A stretch of 57,206 nt of DNA from the NCBI GenBank assembly GCA_045542735.1, contig JAZQLQ010000020.1, positions 1 through 57,206 of the forward strand, given 5' to 3'. Below are positions 41,333-51,229 of this stretch, in pieces; position 1 is the stretch's first letter; every line of letters begins with the position of its first letter. Position numbers and translations under genes: made by a program. The DNA is from UBA2882 sp045542735 (GTDB taxonomy: Bacteria; Bacillota; Clostridia; Lachnospirales; Lachnospiraceae). The notes beneath the pieces were generated by a model that saw only the letters and a program-made list of their open reading frames with translations, did not search any database and was not told the DNA's origin.

Positions 41333-42169
41333 ATGAATGAGCAGATGAATTATCAGATGCCGATGCAGGGTCAGATGCCGATGCAGGGTATGCCGCCCTA
41401 TGGTGCGCCTATGTATGCAAGACCGCAGGTACAATTTGTTATGGAGCCTATGCCTAAAGTAGGAGACGGACCTTCTCTACTGGAGTGTCACAACCTGACC
41501 AAATGCTATGTGCAGGGTGTGCCTGCATTAAACAATTTTAATTTAAGATTGGAAAAAGGACATATCGTGGGTCTCTTGGGACCTAACGGAAGTGGCAAAT
41601 CCACCTTGATTAAATTAATCAATGGTTTGTTAACACCGACTGCAGGAGAGGTATTAATCAATGGACACAAGCCCGGACCTTACAGTAAATCGGTGGTGTC
41701 CTATTTGCCGGAAAGAACTTATCTGGAGGCACAAAAGGATGTAAAGAGTCTGGTTGCTTACTTTGCAGACTTTTATGAGGATTTCCATGCGGACAGAGCT
41801 TATGCTATGTTACAGGCACTGGGAATTCCGGCAGATGCCAGATTAAAGACCCTTTCCAAGGGTACCAAAGAAAAGGTACAGTTGATTTTGGTTATGAGCC
41901 GTGATGCGCAGTTGTACATCTTGGATGAGCCTATTGCAGGTGTTGATCCGGCAGCAAGGGATTATATCCTTCGTACAATTCTGAATAATTACAATCCGGA
42001 AGCTACGTTATTAATCTGTACACACTTAATCTCTGATATTGAAAATATTTTAGATGATGTTGTATTTATCAAGAGAGGACAACTGGTAGCGCAGAGTACC
42101 GTTGATAATATCCGTGCAAAATTCGGTAAGACGGTAGATGCTTACTTTAGGGAGGTGTTCGCATGTTAA
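41333..42169 (+). CDS. ABC transporter ATP-binding protein with Met/Pro-rich head
   Basis: A 278-residue ATPase. The first ~45 residues are a repetitive Met/Gln/Pro/Gly/Tyr tract ('MPMQGQMPMQGMPPYGAPMY') unlike usual ABC proteins. The ABC domain follows with Walker A 'GPNGSGKST' (about 83-91), a variant signature 'LSKGTKEKVQL', Walker B 'LYILDEPIAGVDP' and the H-loop 'ICTHLISD'. It pairs with the permease whose start it overlaps by seven bases. The GntR neighbour makes it a YtrB-like exporter ATPase. The role of the N-terminal tract is unknown. Confidence 0.9.
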   Translation: MNEQMNYQMPMQGQMPMQGMPPYGAPMYARPQVQFVMEPMPKVGDGPSLLECHNLTKCYVQGVPALNNFNLRLEKGHIVGLLGPNGSGKSTLIKLINGLLTPTAGEVLINGHKPGPYSKSVVSYLPERTYLEAQKDVKSLVAYFADFYEDFHADRAYAMLQALGIPADARLKTLSKGTKEKVQLILVMSRDAQLYILDEPIAGVDPAARDYILRTILNNYNPEATLLICTHLISDIENILDDVVFIKRGQLVAQSTVDNIRAKFGKTVDAYFREVFAC

Positions 42170-43008
42170 GTAAATTAATTAAACATGAATGGAAAGATAC
42201 CTATATGGTTGGTACCGTGTGCAGTATCGTAGTCGTGGTGTTGACAATCATAGGAATGTTGTTGTTTTCTTTAGATGTATGGAATGAATCTGCCAGCAGA
42301 GAAAGTGAATTTGCTATGGAGTTTACAGGTACCATGATCATGTTATACTTTGTTATGATGGTTTATGGTATTGCTGCTCTGATTATGGTTATCCGTTATT
42401 ATTTCTTCTGGAGATATCATAAAAATCTGTTTACAGACCAAGGTTATCTGATGAATACCTTACCGGTAAAAAGTTCGGACTTGATTAAGTCTAAGTTGAT
42501 TGTTGGTGTGATTTGGCAGTACATAGCCGGTTTGGTAGTGGGGATCTCCATTGTATTATTGGTGGGCACTATGGCCATTGGTTTTGGGGATTTAACGGTG
42601 ACTGAGTTTATGGAAGGCATTGGTGAGATTTTTGTTGATTTTCAGACAGAAGTTTTGGGAGATCCTGAGTTTATCAAAGCGTTGCCCATGGCAATCGGAT
42701 ATCTTTTGATTTTGGTTGTATCACCAATTTTTGATTTGCTTCTTATGTACACTGCAGTAGGAATTGGTCAGTTATCCAAGAAACACAAATTCCTCATGGC
42801 AGTATTGGTATTGCTTGGATTTAATCTGGCTATCCAGACCGTAAGTTCTTTTGTATCAGTACCTATGACCTTGCTTATGGATGGAGATAATATTTTGACG
42901 ATTTACAATACTGTCATAGTAGGCGTTGCTGTGATTATGGCAGGCGGTAGCTTTGGACTTTATTATCTGAGCAAATACTTCCTTGAGAAAAAACTGAATC
43001 TGGAATAA
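42163..43008 (+). CDS. ABC transporter permease
   Basis: A 281-residue integral membrane protein with six hydrophobic segments and a charged first 15 residues ('MLSKLIKHEWKDTYM'), the pattern of ABC-2-type permeases in YtrC/D-like exporters. It overlaps the ATPase gene by seven bases and the pair is controlled by the GntR repressor. The substrate is unknown; family members export antimicrobial peptides or act in envelope stress. Confidence 0.82.
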   Translation: MLSKLIKHEWKDTYMVGTVCSIVVVVLTIIGMLLFSLDVWNESASRESEFAMEFTGTMIMLYFVMMVYGIAALIMVIRYYFFWRYHKNLFTDQGYLMNTLPVKSSDLIKSKLIVGVIWQYIAGLVVGISIVLLVGTMAIGFGDLTVTEFMEGIGEIFVDFQTEVLGDPEFIKALPMAIGYLLILVVSPIFDLLLMYTAVGIGQLSKKHKFLMAVLVLLGFNLAIQTVSSFVSVPMTLLMDGDNILTIYNTVIVGVAVIMAGGSFGLYYLSKYFLEKKLNLE

Positions 43009-43047
43009 ACCTCTGAATAAATTGTGAGAATATAGTCAGAAAATAAA

Positions 43048-43087
43048 AACCTCTGCATATAGTAATAAAAAATGCAGAGGTTTTTTT
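43048..43087 (+). terminator. Terminator of the ABC operon, abutting the next start codon
   Basis: AACCTCTGCAT (43,048-43,058) pairs perfectly with ATGCAGAGGTT (43,072-43,082), followed by seven T ending at 43,087. The next base opens the ATG of the SleC-like gene, and the only purine-rich ribosome site (CAGAGG) is in the 3' arm. Confidence 0.85.
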
Positions 43088-44335
43088 ATGCCTGAAAATG
43101 AAAATACGGCCGGTGGTCAATTGATTGTGGAAGTGACCAGTGCAATCGGGTTGATACCGGTTCAGAATGCCATAGTCCGTATTGCATATACGACGGATCC
43201 CGAAGAGATTTTGGAAGAATTAAGGACGGATGAAAACGGACAGACCATCCGTTTGACACTTCCGGCACCACCTGTGGATTTGAGTCTGGAGCCGCAGGAA
43301 ATCCGACCATATGCAGAATATAATATCACAGTATCCGCGGAAGGGTATGAAACGGTACAGGTGGAAGCCAGTGAACTTTTGGCAAATGAACTTTCTATTC
43401 AAAGTATTGAGATGAATCCGGTAGAAGAACCGAATCTGGTCAGTGATGATGTAGTGATTGATCCCCATACTTTATACTATGAGTACCCACCCAAAATTCC
43501 GGAGGATGAAATCAAACCAATAGATGAAAGCGGAGAAATTGTACTGAGCAGAGTCGTGATTCCGGAATTTATTATTGTACATGACGGAGATCCCAATGAC
43601 AATTCGGCACCAAACTATTATGTCCGTTATAAGGATTATATTAAAAATGTGGCAAGTAGTGAGATTTACGCAACTTGGCCGGAAGCGGCAATTTATGCAA
43701 ATATTCTTTGCATTATGTCCTTTACCTTGAACCGTGTCTATACCGAATGGTATCGGAATCAGGGAAAGAATTTTACCATCACCAGTTCCACGGCATATGA
43801 TCAAAAGTGGATATACGGAAGAAATATTTATGAAAACATATCCTACCTGGTAGATTCAATTTTTAACAATTTTTTATCCAGACCGGGTGTGAGACAACCG
43901 ATTTTTACTTCCTATTGCGATGGCGTGAGAACCAATTGTGAAGGATTAAAACAGTGGGGGTCAAAGTATCTGGCAGATGAAGGATATTCGGCAATTGAAA
44001 TTATCCGCTATTATTTCGGTAGTGATATGTATATTAACTCTACAACCGCTGTGTCGGGAGTGCCTTCTTCCTTCCCCGGATACAATTTATCTGTAGGTGC
44101 ACAAGGCGGAAAGGTGATGCAGATTCAGGAACAATTAAATCGTATCAGCCAAAATTACCCGGCGATTCCAAGGATTGTAGCGGATGGTATCTATGGAGAA
44201 AGGACAAAAGAAGCAGTAGAAACCTTCCAAAGAATATTTCTACTGCCTGTCAGCGGAATTATTGATTATCCCACATGGTATGAGATTAGTGACATTTATG
44301 TGGGAGTCAGCCGGATTGCGGAGCCGGGAACGTAA
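43088..44335 (+). CDS. SleC-like spore cortex-lytic enzyme
   Basis: A 415-residue protein with the order seen in SleC. An N-terminal Cna-B-like domain ('GLIPVQNAIVRIAYTT', about 10-110) comes first. A SpoIID/LytB-type lytic domain follows ('VASSEIYATWPEAAIYANI', near residue 190, with the candidate catalytic Glu), then 'YCDGVRTNCEGLKQWGS'. A C-terminal PG_binding_1 domain spans about 336-395 ('MQIQEQLNRISQNYPAIPRI'). SleC degrades spore cortex during germination after Csp protease activation. No signal peptide is present, consistent with synthesis in the mother cell. Translation is apparently limited by the terminator hairpin just upstream. Confidence 0.8.
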   Translation: MPENENTAGGQLIVEVTSAIGLIPVQNAIVRIAYTTDPEEILEELRTDENGQTIRLTLPAPPVDLSLEPQEIRPYAEYNITVSAEGYETVQVEASELLANELSIQSIEMNPVEEPNLVSDDVVIDPHTLYYEYPPKIPEDEIKPIDESGEIVLSRVVIPEFIIVHDGDPNDNSAPNYYVRYKDYIKNVASSEIYATWPEAAIYANILCIMSFTLNRVYTEWYRNQGKNFTITSSTAYDQKWIYGRNIYENISYLVDSIFNNFLSRPGVRQPIFTSYCDGVRTNCEGLKQWGSKYLADEGYSAIEIIRYYFGSDMYINSTTAVSGVPSSFPGYNLSVGAQGGKVMQIQEQLNRISQNYPAIPRIVADGIYGERTKEAVETFQRIFLLPVSGIIDYPTWYEISDIYVGVSRIAEPGT

Positions 44336-44338
44336 GTC

Positions 44339-45439
44339 CTATGGACACAGAGACTCTTTGATGGCGGCAATGAGACGTTTGTTGTCTTCGTGCCCCATAA
44401 AGCAGATACGGATATAACGATTTCCCAAGGTGGGGAAGGTTGCACAATCCCGTATCATCATGCCTTTGGCAATCAAAATGTCAAATAATTCGCCGGAGCT
44501 TATGGAGTGTTCCGGTAAGCGGACCAATACAAAGTTGCCATAGACAGGATAGGTCTTAAGCCCGGGAATAGAGTTTAATTCCTTACAAATATAATCTTTT
44601 TCGGCTTCTATCGTATTTTTGACAAGTTGTATATATTCGTCATCTGTGAACATAACGGAACCGATAAAATCAGCCACGGCATTAATATTCCAGGGGTCCT
44701 GGGTTTTGGCTGCGCTATCCAATAAGGCTTGATTGCCTGTCAGAGCATAGCCAAGACGCAACCCCGGTGTGGCAAAAAATTTGGATGTGCCACGAAGTAC
44801 GAACAGGTTGTCATATTGATCTGTCATGTCGGCGGCACTGATTTGGTCTGATATAGGAGAAAACTCTGCATAGGTTTCATCAATCATGAGCCATGTGTTG
44901 GTTTGCTTGTATTCTCTTGCCAGTATTTCCAGATCATCCTTTAATAAGGCACCGGAGGTGGGATTATTGGGATTGCAGAGAATGACCAAATCCGTATCGG
45001 CCGGAGTCTCTGAAAGAATGTCTCCTGCGTGTAGTACAAAGTCATTTTCTTCCTTTGCGAGAATATATGAAAATTCACTGCCGCATCGTTTTAAGTCCTT
45101 TTCATATTCGGAGTATGTGGGACCGATGATAACGGCTTTTTTGGGTGCAATCACGTTAATAAACAAAGTTAATAATTCGGTGACACCGTTTCCAAGTATC
45201 ATATTGGAAGGATGGGCACCGGTATAAGCAGAAATCGCTTCCCGTAGTTGCACATAGTCACGGTCGGGGTAGCGTGAGATAATGTCAAGATTATCTACCA
45301 ATGCATCGGCAGCCTTCCCTGAAAAACCCAAAGGATTGACATTGGCAGAAAAGCTGATAATCCTGTCTTTGGGAATCCCGTAAATATCTTCTATTTTTTC
45401 TAAATCACTTCCGTGAAATGCTTTGCTTGGTTTCTTCAT
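44339..45439 (-). CDS. PLP-dependent aminotransferase, CobD/HisC-like
   Basis: A 366-residue fold-type I PLP enzyme. The opening 'FHGSDLEKIEDIYGIPKDRI' and 'FSANVNPLGFS' resemble CobD (threonine-phosphate decarboxylase, which makes the aminopropanol arm of cobalamin) more than typical HisC. 'ILCNPNNPTSGALL', 'MIDETYAEFS' and the PLP lysine in 'SKFFATPGLRLGY' are clear. Without neighbours of either pathway the choice is not secure. It is convergent with the SleC-like gene, only three bases apart. Confidence 0.72.
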   Translation of the reverse strand: MKKPSKAFHGSDLEKIEDIYGIPKDRIISFSANVNPLGFSGKAADALVDNLDIISRYPDRDYVQLREAISAYTGAHPSNMILGNGVTELLTLFINVIAPKKAVIIGPTYSEYEKDLKRCGSEFSYILAKEENDFVLHAGDILSETPADTDLVILCNPNNPTSGALLKDDLEILAREYKQTNTWLMIDETYAEFSPISDQISAADMTDQYDNLFVLRGTSKFFATPGLRLGYALTGNQALLDSAAKTQDPWNINAVADFIGSVMFTDDEYIQLVKNTIEAEKDYICKELNSIPGLKTYPVYGNFVLVRLPEHSISSGELFDILIAKGMMIRDCATFPTLGNRYIRICFMGHEDNKRLIAAIKESLCP

Positions 45440-45466
45440 TTTTTAAGCCTCTTTTTTATGTGTTTG

Positions 45467-45495
45467 TTGGAAATGCATACGAGTTATGCTATAAT
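45467..45495 (+). promoter_or_regulatory. Promoter of the DUF5717-DUF5716 operon
   Basis: TTGGAA, 17 bases, TATAAT with an extended -10 TGC. This is one of the strongest sigma-A-like promoters in the window, about 60 bases before the first ATG. Confidence 0.75.
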
Positions 45496-45555
45496 CATTA
45501 TAACTGTTTTCTTATAAAAAACAATCTGAAAAAAACGTATTGAGGTGGCTGTCTC

Positions 45556-48500
45556 ATGAATTCCGAAAACGGAAAACTTCGTGGAACGGAAATTGAATAT
45601 CGTGAAGGTACGTTGGAATTTGATGTGAATTCTGTAGAGATCCGAGTAGAAGCGGATACCTGTTATAAAGGTGGTTTCCGTATGTTTGCCCATGCGCCGG
45701 TGCGGGCAGAGGGTAAGATCTATACAACGGATTATCGTATGAATTGTTCGGATAAGGGCTTCCGTGGGATAGATATGGAGGTTCCTTTTTTGTATGATAC
45801 CACAGGCCTGGAAAGCGGCGATATCATACAGGGTGAGTTTTATGTTGTTTCCAATCTGGGAGAGTATTACCTTCCCTATGAGGTGAAAATCACGGGTAAA
45901 ACCATGGATAGCGAACTGGGTGAAATCAAGAATTTATTTCATTTTGCCAACCTTGCAAAGGTGAACAGACGGGAGGCATTACAGTGTTTTGCCAGTGATG
46001 AATTTATACATATCCTTACGGGAAGTGGGAAGCAATATCGGGAAGCTTATCGTGGACTGGTTGAAAATGCCATAGAAAATCAGTGCATGGACTATGCCAT
46101 GGAGCAGTTTCTCGTATTAATCCGCAAAAAACAACCTATTGTGTTCCGGTGGATGGATGAAAAACTAAAATATGATGTAGAGAATGTACCGGACAGAATC
46201 GAACTGGTTGTGGAGAGAAACGGATGGGGATATACGGAGCTATCCGTTGAGACGGTTGGTGCGTTTCTAAAAGAATGTCATATTACTTTACATGAAGAAG
46301 ATTTTGCAAATGACCGTGCCAAAATTATGGTAGATATTGATGTAAAAAAAATCAAGGCGGGACGCAATGGCGGTTTGGTCCGGATGATTAGTCGGGATAG
46401 CGAAAAGCAATGCGAGATCGTTATTGAGAAATCTTTTGATAATGAGGAAAAGAAAGCTTATCAATTCCGCAAGCGACAACTGACATCAGTTATGATGCGG
46501 TTGTATCTGGATTATCGTGCAGGAACCAAATCGGCAAGAGAATGCCTATCTCTGGCAGGAGATATATTGGAGCGGATGCAGAGCAGTGGAGAGTTGATGC
46601 CACTCTTGTATCTTTCTCATGTGAAGTTGTTGGTTGGACAGGAAAATGAGGCAATCTGGTTGCTGAAGCAGGCAAAGCGTCTGATGGAAGGTGTGGAGAT
46701 GCCATTAGATAAGTATGGATATTTTCTGTATCTGACTGCTATGTCTGGAAGTGATGACAAGAAGCGTGCTGAGGAGTTATTAGACCGCTATGTGGTGCAG
46801 TATCCGGACAATTTTGTGCTTTACTGGGGCCACATGCACAAAGAAAAAGCGGCGGAACATAATCCGGGGACCGTATACCGCAGGCTCAAAGAGTTTTGGG
46901 AAAGGGGTTGTAACAATCCGGTTTTATATATGGAGACGGCAATGCTGGTGCTCAAGCATCCGACTGTCTATGCGGTGATGGATGGATTTGAAATACAACT
47001 ATTGCTGTTTATGGAACGCTATGACTTATTGGCAGACAGGATATGTGAACAAATTTACCACGCGGCGACCAGCGTCAAAGGTTATCAGCCTATATTGATA
47101 AAAGTGCTGAGTAAGCATCCCATCAAAGATAAAAAGAAGATGCTGCAGATTTTGTGCATGCAATATATGCGTGGTGCCTGTGTGGGGCGTGAGGCGGCAG
47201 AGGTATTACGGGCAGGAATCGAAGAAGAGTGCAGGATTACCGGAATATATGAAGCTTATATACGTGCATTAAATGATAATCTTGGAGAGGTCCTTCCTCC
47301 TTCGGTTGTGCGTTACTTTGCATATGATTCTTCTTTGAATGATGCCCATCTGGCATATGTATATGCTAAGGTTATCCGTCAGCAGGAAGATATCAGTGAA
47401 GATTATGATAAGAAAATCCATGATTTTACCATGCGGCAGTTGCGGGCGGGACGTATTGATGCCAATTTGGCATATCTGTACCGTAATATCCTGGTAGAAG
47501 AAGACATGGATGAGTTAATGCAACGCAATTTACAGGAATTGTGCTTTGCCAATGTATTGACCATCAAGGATGCTGTTTGGCAAAATTGTATTATTCGTCA
47601 TGAAGGGATGAAGGGACAACGCAAGTATGCCATTAAGAACGGAAAGGCGATGGTCCGGATCTATTCAGACCGCTATATAGTCTTATTGGAAGATGGAAAA
47701 GGAAATTGCCGATGCCCGGAGCAGGGCTATGATGTAAGTCCCTTACTTGGCTATGAACGAATAAAAGCATTGTTAAACGGCTTTGATAACCTGGCGTTTC
47801 ATGAGGCATTTTACCATTTTTGTACAAGACCCTTGGAACAGATTGACAATATCCATGAGTTTCGAAGTCTTGAAGTGCAGTACCGTTGGTTGTTGCGGCA
47901 GGATGAGTTGACTGATGCTTATCGAAAAGAATTGGCAGGAAGTCTCTTATATGCTTATGGAAAATGGGGACTGAAAGAGGAATTGGATGAGTTTTTGCAG
48001 CAGGCGGATGCCCGTGACTTTGACGGGAAGGATCGTGGAGAGTTTGTGCATCTACTGTGTGAACAGGGATTTTATCAAAAAGCCTTTGATGCGGCATGCA
48101 CTTATGGGTACGAAAAGACTGACGACCGTGTGTTGGCAAGATTGTGCCAGTTTATGATTGAAGAAAAAGACGGTGCTATGGACCGGAATGTATTGAAATT
48201 GGCTTATCGTGTATTTGAACGCGGAAAGTATACAGAAAGTATGTTGGAGTATCTGGTATGTTGGTTTGAGGGTACGGTGAAGCAGATGCGGAAAGTCTGG
48301 AAGGCGGCTGTGGCTATGGAAGTTGTGGCGACTGCTATTGCAGAGCGAATTTTGCAACAGATTTTACTGACCGATGCCTATATATCCGATCGTGAAAAAA
48401 TATTCAGCTATTACTGTGAAAGACAGGGTAGCAGTGATTTGATCTGTACCTATTTGTCCATGAGAGCCATCGGGTATCTGGTGCATGATGAAAGAGTGGA

Positions 48501-49116
48501 AGATAGCGTATTTGAACATTTGCAATCTTTGCTTATGGACCATAAAGAACTTCCTTTGGGAGCAAAACTGGCATTTTTAAAATACCGTAGTGAGGATGCG
48601 GGAACTCTGTCGGAGGCAGAGAAAACCTTGTGTGCAGAATTGTTGGGAGAAAGCCTTGGGGAGGATATTTATTTCCCGTATTATGCGTCATACACAGATA
48701 TTTATCCGGTGTTGGAGTTGTATGGGGAATCGGGGTATATTGAGTTTAAGACCAAGCCCGGTATCCGCGTGACGGTTAATTATATCGTAGATGGTCCAAA
48801 GGGATTGGGGACAACCTATTGCAAAGAAGATATGCAGGAGGTTTATCCGGGCATATACCAGAAAGCATTCCGTCTGTTCTGGGGTGAACGGTTGCAATAC
48901 TATATGACACAGCAGCTTGGAGCGGAAGAACAGTTTGTCATGAGTGGCAGTATGGAACGTGGTGAAACCATGGATGAAAACAGTCACGGCAGATTCCGCA
49001 TGCTCAATGATATTGCATTGTCTGTGGAACTTCGTGATTATCACACGGCAGAAACGTTAATGCAGGAATATGCACAACATGATTTTATGACAAGTAAGAT
49101 GCTACGCATTAAATAG
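45556..49116 (+). CDS. DUF5717 giant helical-repeat protein
   Basis: A 1,186-residue protein of a Lachnospiraceae-type family without known function. Residues 1-120 are beta-rich and contain 'YKGGFRMFAHAPVRAEGKIY' and 'GIDMEVPFLYDTTGLESGDI', like an immunoglobulin-type or carbohydrate-binding fold. The remainder is almost entirely alpha-helical with TPR-like pairs ('ALQCFASDEF', 'AIWLLKQAKRLM'), ending in a short beta region near 1,040-1,110. There is no signal peptide and no membrane segment, so it is probably cytosolic and a scaffold. TGAGGTGG precedes the ATG. It leads a four-gene operon. Confidence 0.8.
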   Translation: MNSENGKLRGTEIEYREGTLEFDVNSVEIRVEADTCYKGGFRMFAHAPVRAEGKIYTTDYRMNCSDKGFRGIDMEVPFLYDTTGLESGDIIQGEFYVVSNLGEYYLPYEVKITGKTMDSELGEIKNLFHFANLAKVNRREALQCFASDEFIHILTGSGKQYREAYRGLVENAIENQCMDYAMEQFLVLIRKKQPIVFRWMDEKLKYDVENVPDRIELVVERNGWGYTELSVETVGAFLKECHITLHEEDFANDRAKIMVDIDVKKIKAGRNGGLVRMISRDSEKQCEIVIEKSFDNEEKKAYQFRKRQLTSVMMRLYLDYRAGTKSARECLSLAGDILERMQSSGELMPLLYLSHVKLLVGQENEAIWLLKQAKRLMEGVEMPLDKYGYFLYLTAMSGSDDKKRAEELLDRYVVQYPDNFVLYWGHMHKEKAAEHNPGTVYRRLKEFWERGCNNPVLYMETAMLVLKHPTVYAVMDGFEIQLLLFMERYDLLADRICEQIYHAATSVKGYQPILIKVLSKHPIKDKKKMLQILCMQYMRGACVGREAAEVLRAGIEEECRITGIYEAYIRALNDNLGEVLPPSVVRYFAYDSSLNDAHLAYVYAKVIRQQEDISEDYDKKIHDFTMRQLRAGRIDANLAYLYRNILVEEDMDELMQRNLQELCFANVLTIKDAVWQNCIIRHEGMKGQRKYAIKNGKAMVRIYSDRYIVLLEDGKGNCRCPEQGYDVSPLLGYERIKALLNGFDNLAFHEAFYHFCTRPLEQIDNIHEFRSLEVQYRWLLRQDELTDAYRKELAGSLLYAYGKWGLKEELDEFLQQADARDFDGKDRGEFVHLLCEQGFYQKAFDAACTYGYEKTDDRVLARLCQFMIEEKDGAMDRNVLKLAYRVFERGKYTESMLEYLVCWFEGTVKQMRKVWKAAVAMEVVATAIAERILQQILLTDAYISDREKIFSYYCERQGSSDLICTYLSMRAIGYLVHDERVEDSVFEHLQSLLMDHKELPLGAKLAFLKYRSEDAGTLSEAEKTLCAELLGESLGEDIYFPYYASYTDIYPVLELYGESGYIEFKTKPGIRVTVNYIVDGPKGLGTTYCKEDMQEVYPGIYQKAFRLFWGERLQYYMTQQLGAEEQFVMSGSMERGETMDENSHGRFRMLNDIALSVELRDYHTAETLMQEYAQHDFMTSKMLRIK

Positions 49117-49127
49117 AGGTGTTTGAT

Positions 49128-50396
49128 ATGGAAAACAAACAAAACTATATCATTGGACTCGATTTGGGTGAGTCCTATGCCCAGATTAGCTATGTCAGCT
49201 TTGAGGGTGAAGAAGGTGACAAATATAATATTCCCATGTGCCTTTGTAAGCGGAATGGTGCCAACCAGTGGCTGTATGGAGAGGAGGCGCTCCGTTTTGC
49301 TGCAACAGGTAAAGGTGTTGCGGTAAAAAACCTTTTGGGTTTGGCACTGGAGGGTCAGCCGGTAGTCGTGGAAGATCAGGAAGCGGACCCGGTAGACCTA
49401 TTGGATTTGTTTATGAAAAATATCCTGCTATCCTTGGGCGTGTATGATGAAAATGCATGTGTAAAGGTCCTTGCAGTGGCGCTTGAAGCCTTGACACCAC
49501 GGGCACTGGAGATATTTGAGCGTATGAAAGCAGGCTCCATGCGCACCTTTGAAGAAGTGTATCTGGTGACCAAAGAAGAAAGTCTGTTTTATTATACCGT
49601 CCATCAACCCAAAGAGCTTCGCAGCTATGAAAGTCTGGTGCTGGATTTATCGGGAAGCTTCTTAAAGACATACCGCATTGAAATGAATTATCGGACGAAA
49701 CCCATTTTGACAACCATTGAAGAGTATGTGCATGAGGAAATTTCGATTCCGGAAGAGTTTGCAAGTATTATGGAAAAAGACCGGTATCTGGAAGAGACAG
49801 ACGGGAAGTTATATGAGATTATGACGCAGATGTTGGAAGGCAGAATTGTCACCGGTGTGTATCTGGTGGGCAAAATCTTTGAAAAAGAGTGGTGTCCACA
49901 GACCTTAAAGCTATTGTGCAAAAACCGCCGTGTATTTGGTGGAAGCAATTTGTACAGTAAAGGTGCCTGCCTTGGCGGTATGGAAAAAATAACCCCGGGT
50001 GAAACGGCAAAAGGCTATGTATATCTGGGTAAAGAAAAACTGAAGGCTGATATTGGTGTGAGCCGCATGGAGCAGGGAAGATGCGTCACAGATATTTTGT
50101 TGCATGGGGGCATCAATTGGTTTGACGCAGTGACTACTTTTACCTTTATGCCGGGTGAAGATTATCACCTTCCCATTGCTATCGTGCCCATGGACGGCTC
50201 TAAGGAACGGATTGTACCGGTTATCTTGCCGGAGTTTGGGGATCGGGATTTGAAAAACCTCAAATTTGCCTGCAAGCTATATATGAAATCGGACAAGGAG
50301 CTGGCAGTGGAGATTGAAGATATCGGATTTGGCGAGTTTTATCAGCCTACGGGACGAAAATTCGAAGAAATCATATTGCTGGGAGGCAATGCATGA
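49128..50396 (+). CDS. DUF5716 actin/Hsp70-fold ATPase-like protein
   Basis: A 422-residue protein. The opening 'YIIGLDLGESYAQISYVSF' is a phosphate-1 loop of the actin/Hsp70/sugar-kinase superfamily, and 'SLVLDLSGSFLKTYRIE' (about residue 170) looks like phosphate-2. 'GVYLVGKIFEKEW' (near 245) may be the adenosine segment. A beta-rich C-terminal third follows, like an Hsp70 substrate domain. The ATG at 49,128 is chosen for GAGGTG six bases upstream. It overlaps the next gene by four bases (ATGA). ATP binding is inferred from the fold only. Confidence 0.78.
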   Translation: MENKQNYIIGLDLGESYAQISYVSFEGEEGDKYNIPMCLCKRNGANQWLYGEEALRFAATGKGVAVKNLLGLALEGQPVVVEDQEADPVDLLDLFMKNILLSLGVYDENACVKVLAVALEALTPRALEIFERMKAGSMRTFEEVYLVTKEESLFYYTVHQPKELRSYESLVLDLSGSFLKTYRIEMNYRTKPILTTIEEYVHEEISIPEEFASIMEKDRYLEETDGKLYEIMTQMLEGRIVTGVYLVGKIFEKEWCPQTLKLLCKNRRVFGGSNLYSKGACLGGMEKITPGETAKGYVYLGKEKLKADIGVSRMEQGRCVTDILLHGGINWFDAVTTFTFMPGEDYHLPIAIVPMDGSKERIVPVILPEFGDRDLKNLKFACKLYMKSDKELAVEIEDIGFGEFYQPTGRKFEEIILLGGNA

Positions 50397-51208
50397 GTTA
50401 TATCATTTTTTGTAAGGGAAAAAGAGCAGACAAGCCATTTATAGTCGAAGATTTAAAATTGCGTCTTTATTCCATGGAAGAGCTTTGCTATTATGTATAC
50501 AGCAATGTATCCTTATGTGACAAAGAATTGTTGCAGGAGCAGCTTGCTACATGGATTGAAGCCCAGTGCGGTCTGCCGGATCTGGCAGAGAGCCTTCGGA
50601 TTGTGTTAATGAAAGATCCGCGTCCGGAACGGATTGCCGCACAGATATTTGCCTATACAGACTTCTTGAACAGACAGGAACGGGATGCGGTGTGTGAAAG
50701 AATCCGCAAGTATGCCCAGCTTGGTTATAATGAGAGACGCAAAATGCGGGGTGACTACTTCTATCTGGATGGAAAGTACAAGGAAGCAATCAAGGATTAT
50801 GAAGATATGCTGGAGCAAAAGGCCTATGATAATCTGAAGATGAAGCATCATCTGCTGTACAATATCGGTTGTTGCTATGCGGCTATGTTTTACTATGATA
50901 TTGCCTACGGATGGTTTTTGCGGGCGGCGCAGATGGATATCGCTAAAGGCGAGGATATCCTGGCGGCTTTATATGTAAAGAGGATGTCCCTAAGTGACAA
51001 GGAATGGGAAGCCTATTTGGAAGAACATAAGGAATTGGCTACTTTGGCACCTGCCATGGAAAAGCAGATGCAGGAGATAAAAAAGCAGTGGGAACAAACC
51101 CCTGAGTCAAAAGAAATAGAAGGATTGCGGACACATGAACAGGGACGCAACAAAGAGTATTATGAAGAGATTGACAGACTGCTGGAGACGTGGAAGGCAA
51201 AGGCTTAA
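50393..51208 (+). CDS. Uncharacterised TPR-like protein of the DUF5716/5717 operon
   Basis: A 271-residue soluble protein I do not recognise as a named family. The N-terminal 115 residues ('SYIIFCKGKRADKPF', 'LRLYSMEELCYYVY') are mixed alpha/beta. Residues ~120-200 form TPR-like helix pairs ('RGDYFYLDGKYKEAIKDYEDML', 'YNIGCCYAAMFYYDIAYGWF'), and a charged coiled coil ends the protein. It starts within the stop of the DUF5716 gene, so translation is coupled, and the product probably joins the same complex. Confidence 0.75.
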   Translation: MSYIIFCKGKRADKPFIVEDLKLRLYSMEELCYYVYSNVSLCDKELLQEQLATWIEAQCGLPDLAESLRIVLMKDPRPERIAAQIFAYTDFLNRQERDAVCERIRKYAQLGYNERRKMRGDYFYLDGKYKEAIKDYEDMLEQKAYDNLKMKHHLLYNIGCCYAAMFYYDIAYGWFLRAAQMDIAKGEDILAALYVKRMSLSDKEWEAYLEEHKELATLAPAMEKQMQEIKKQWEQTPESKEIEGLRTHEQGRNKEYYEEIDRLLETWKAKA

Positions 51209-51229
51209 TCAATCATAAGTGAGGGAACT

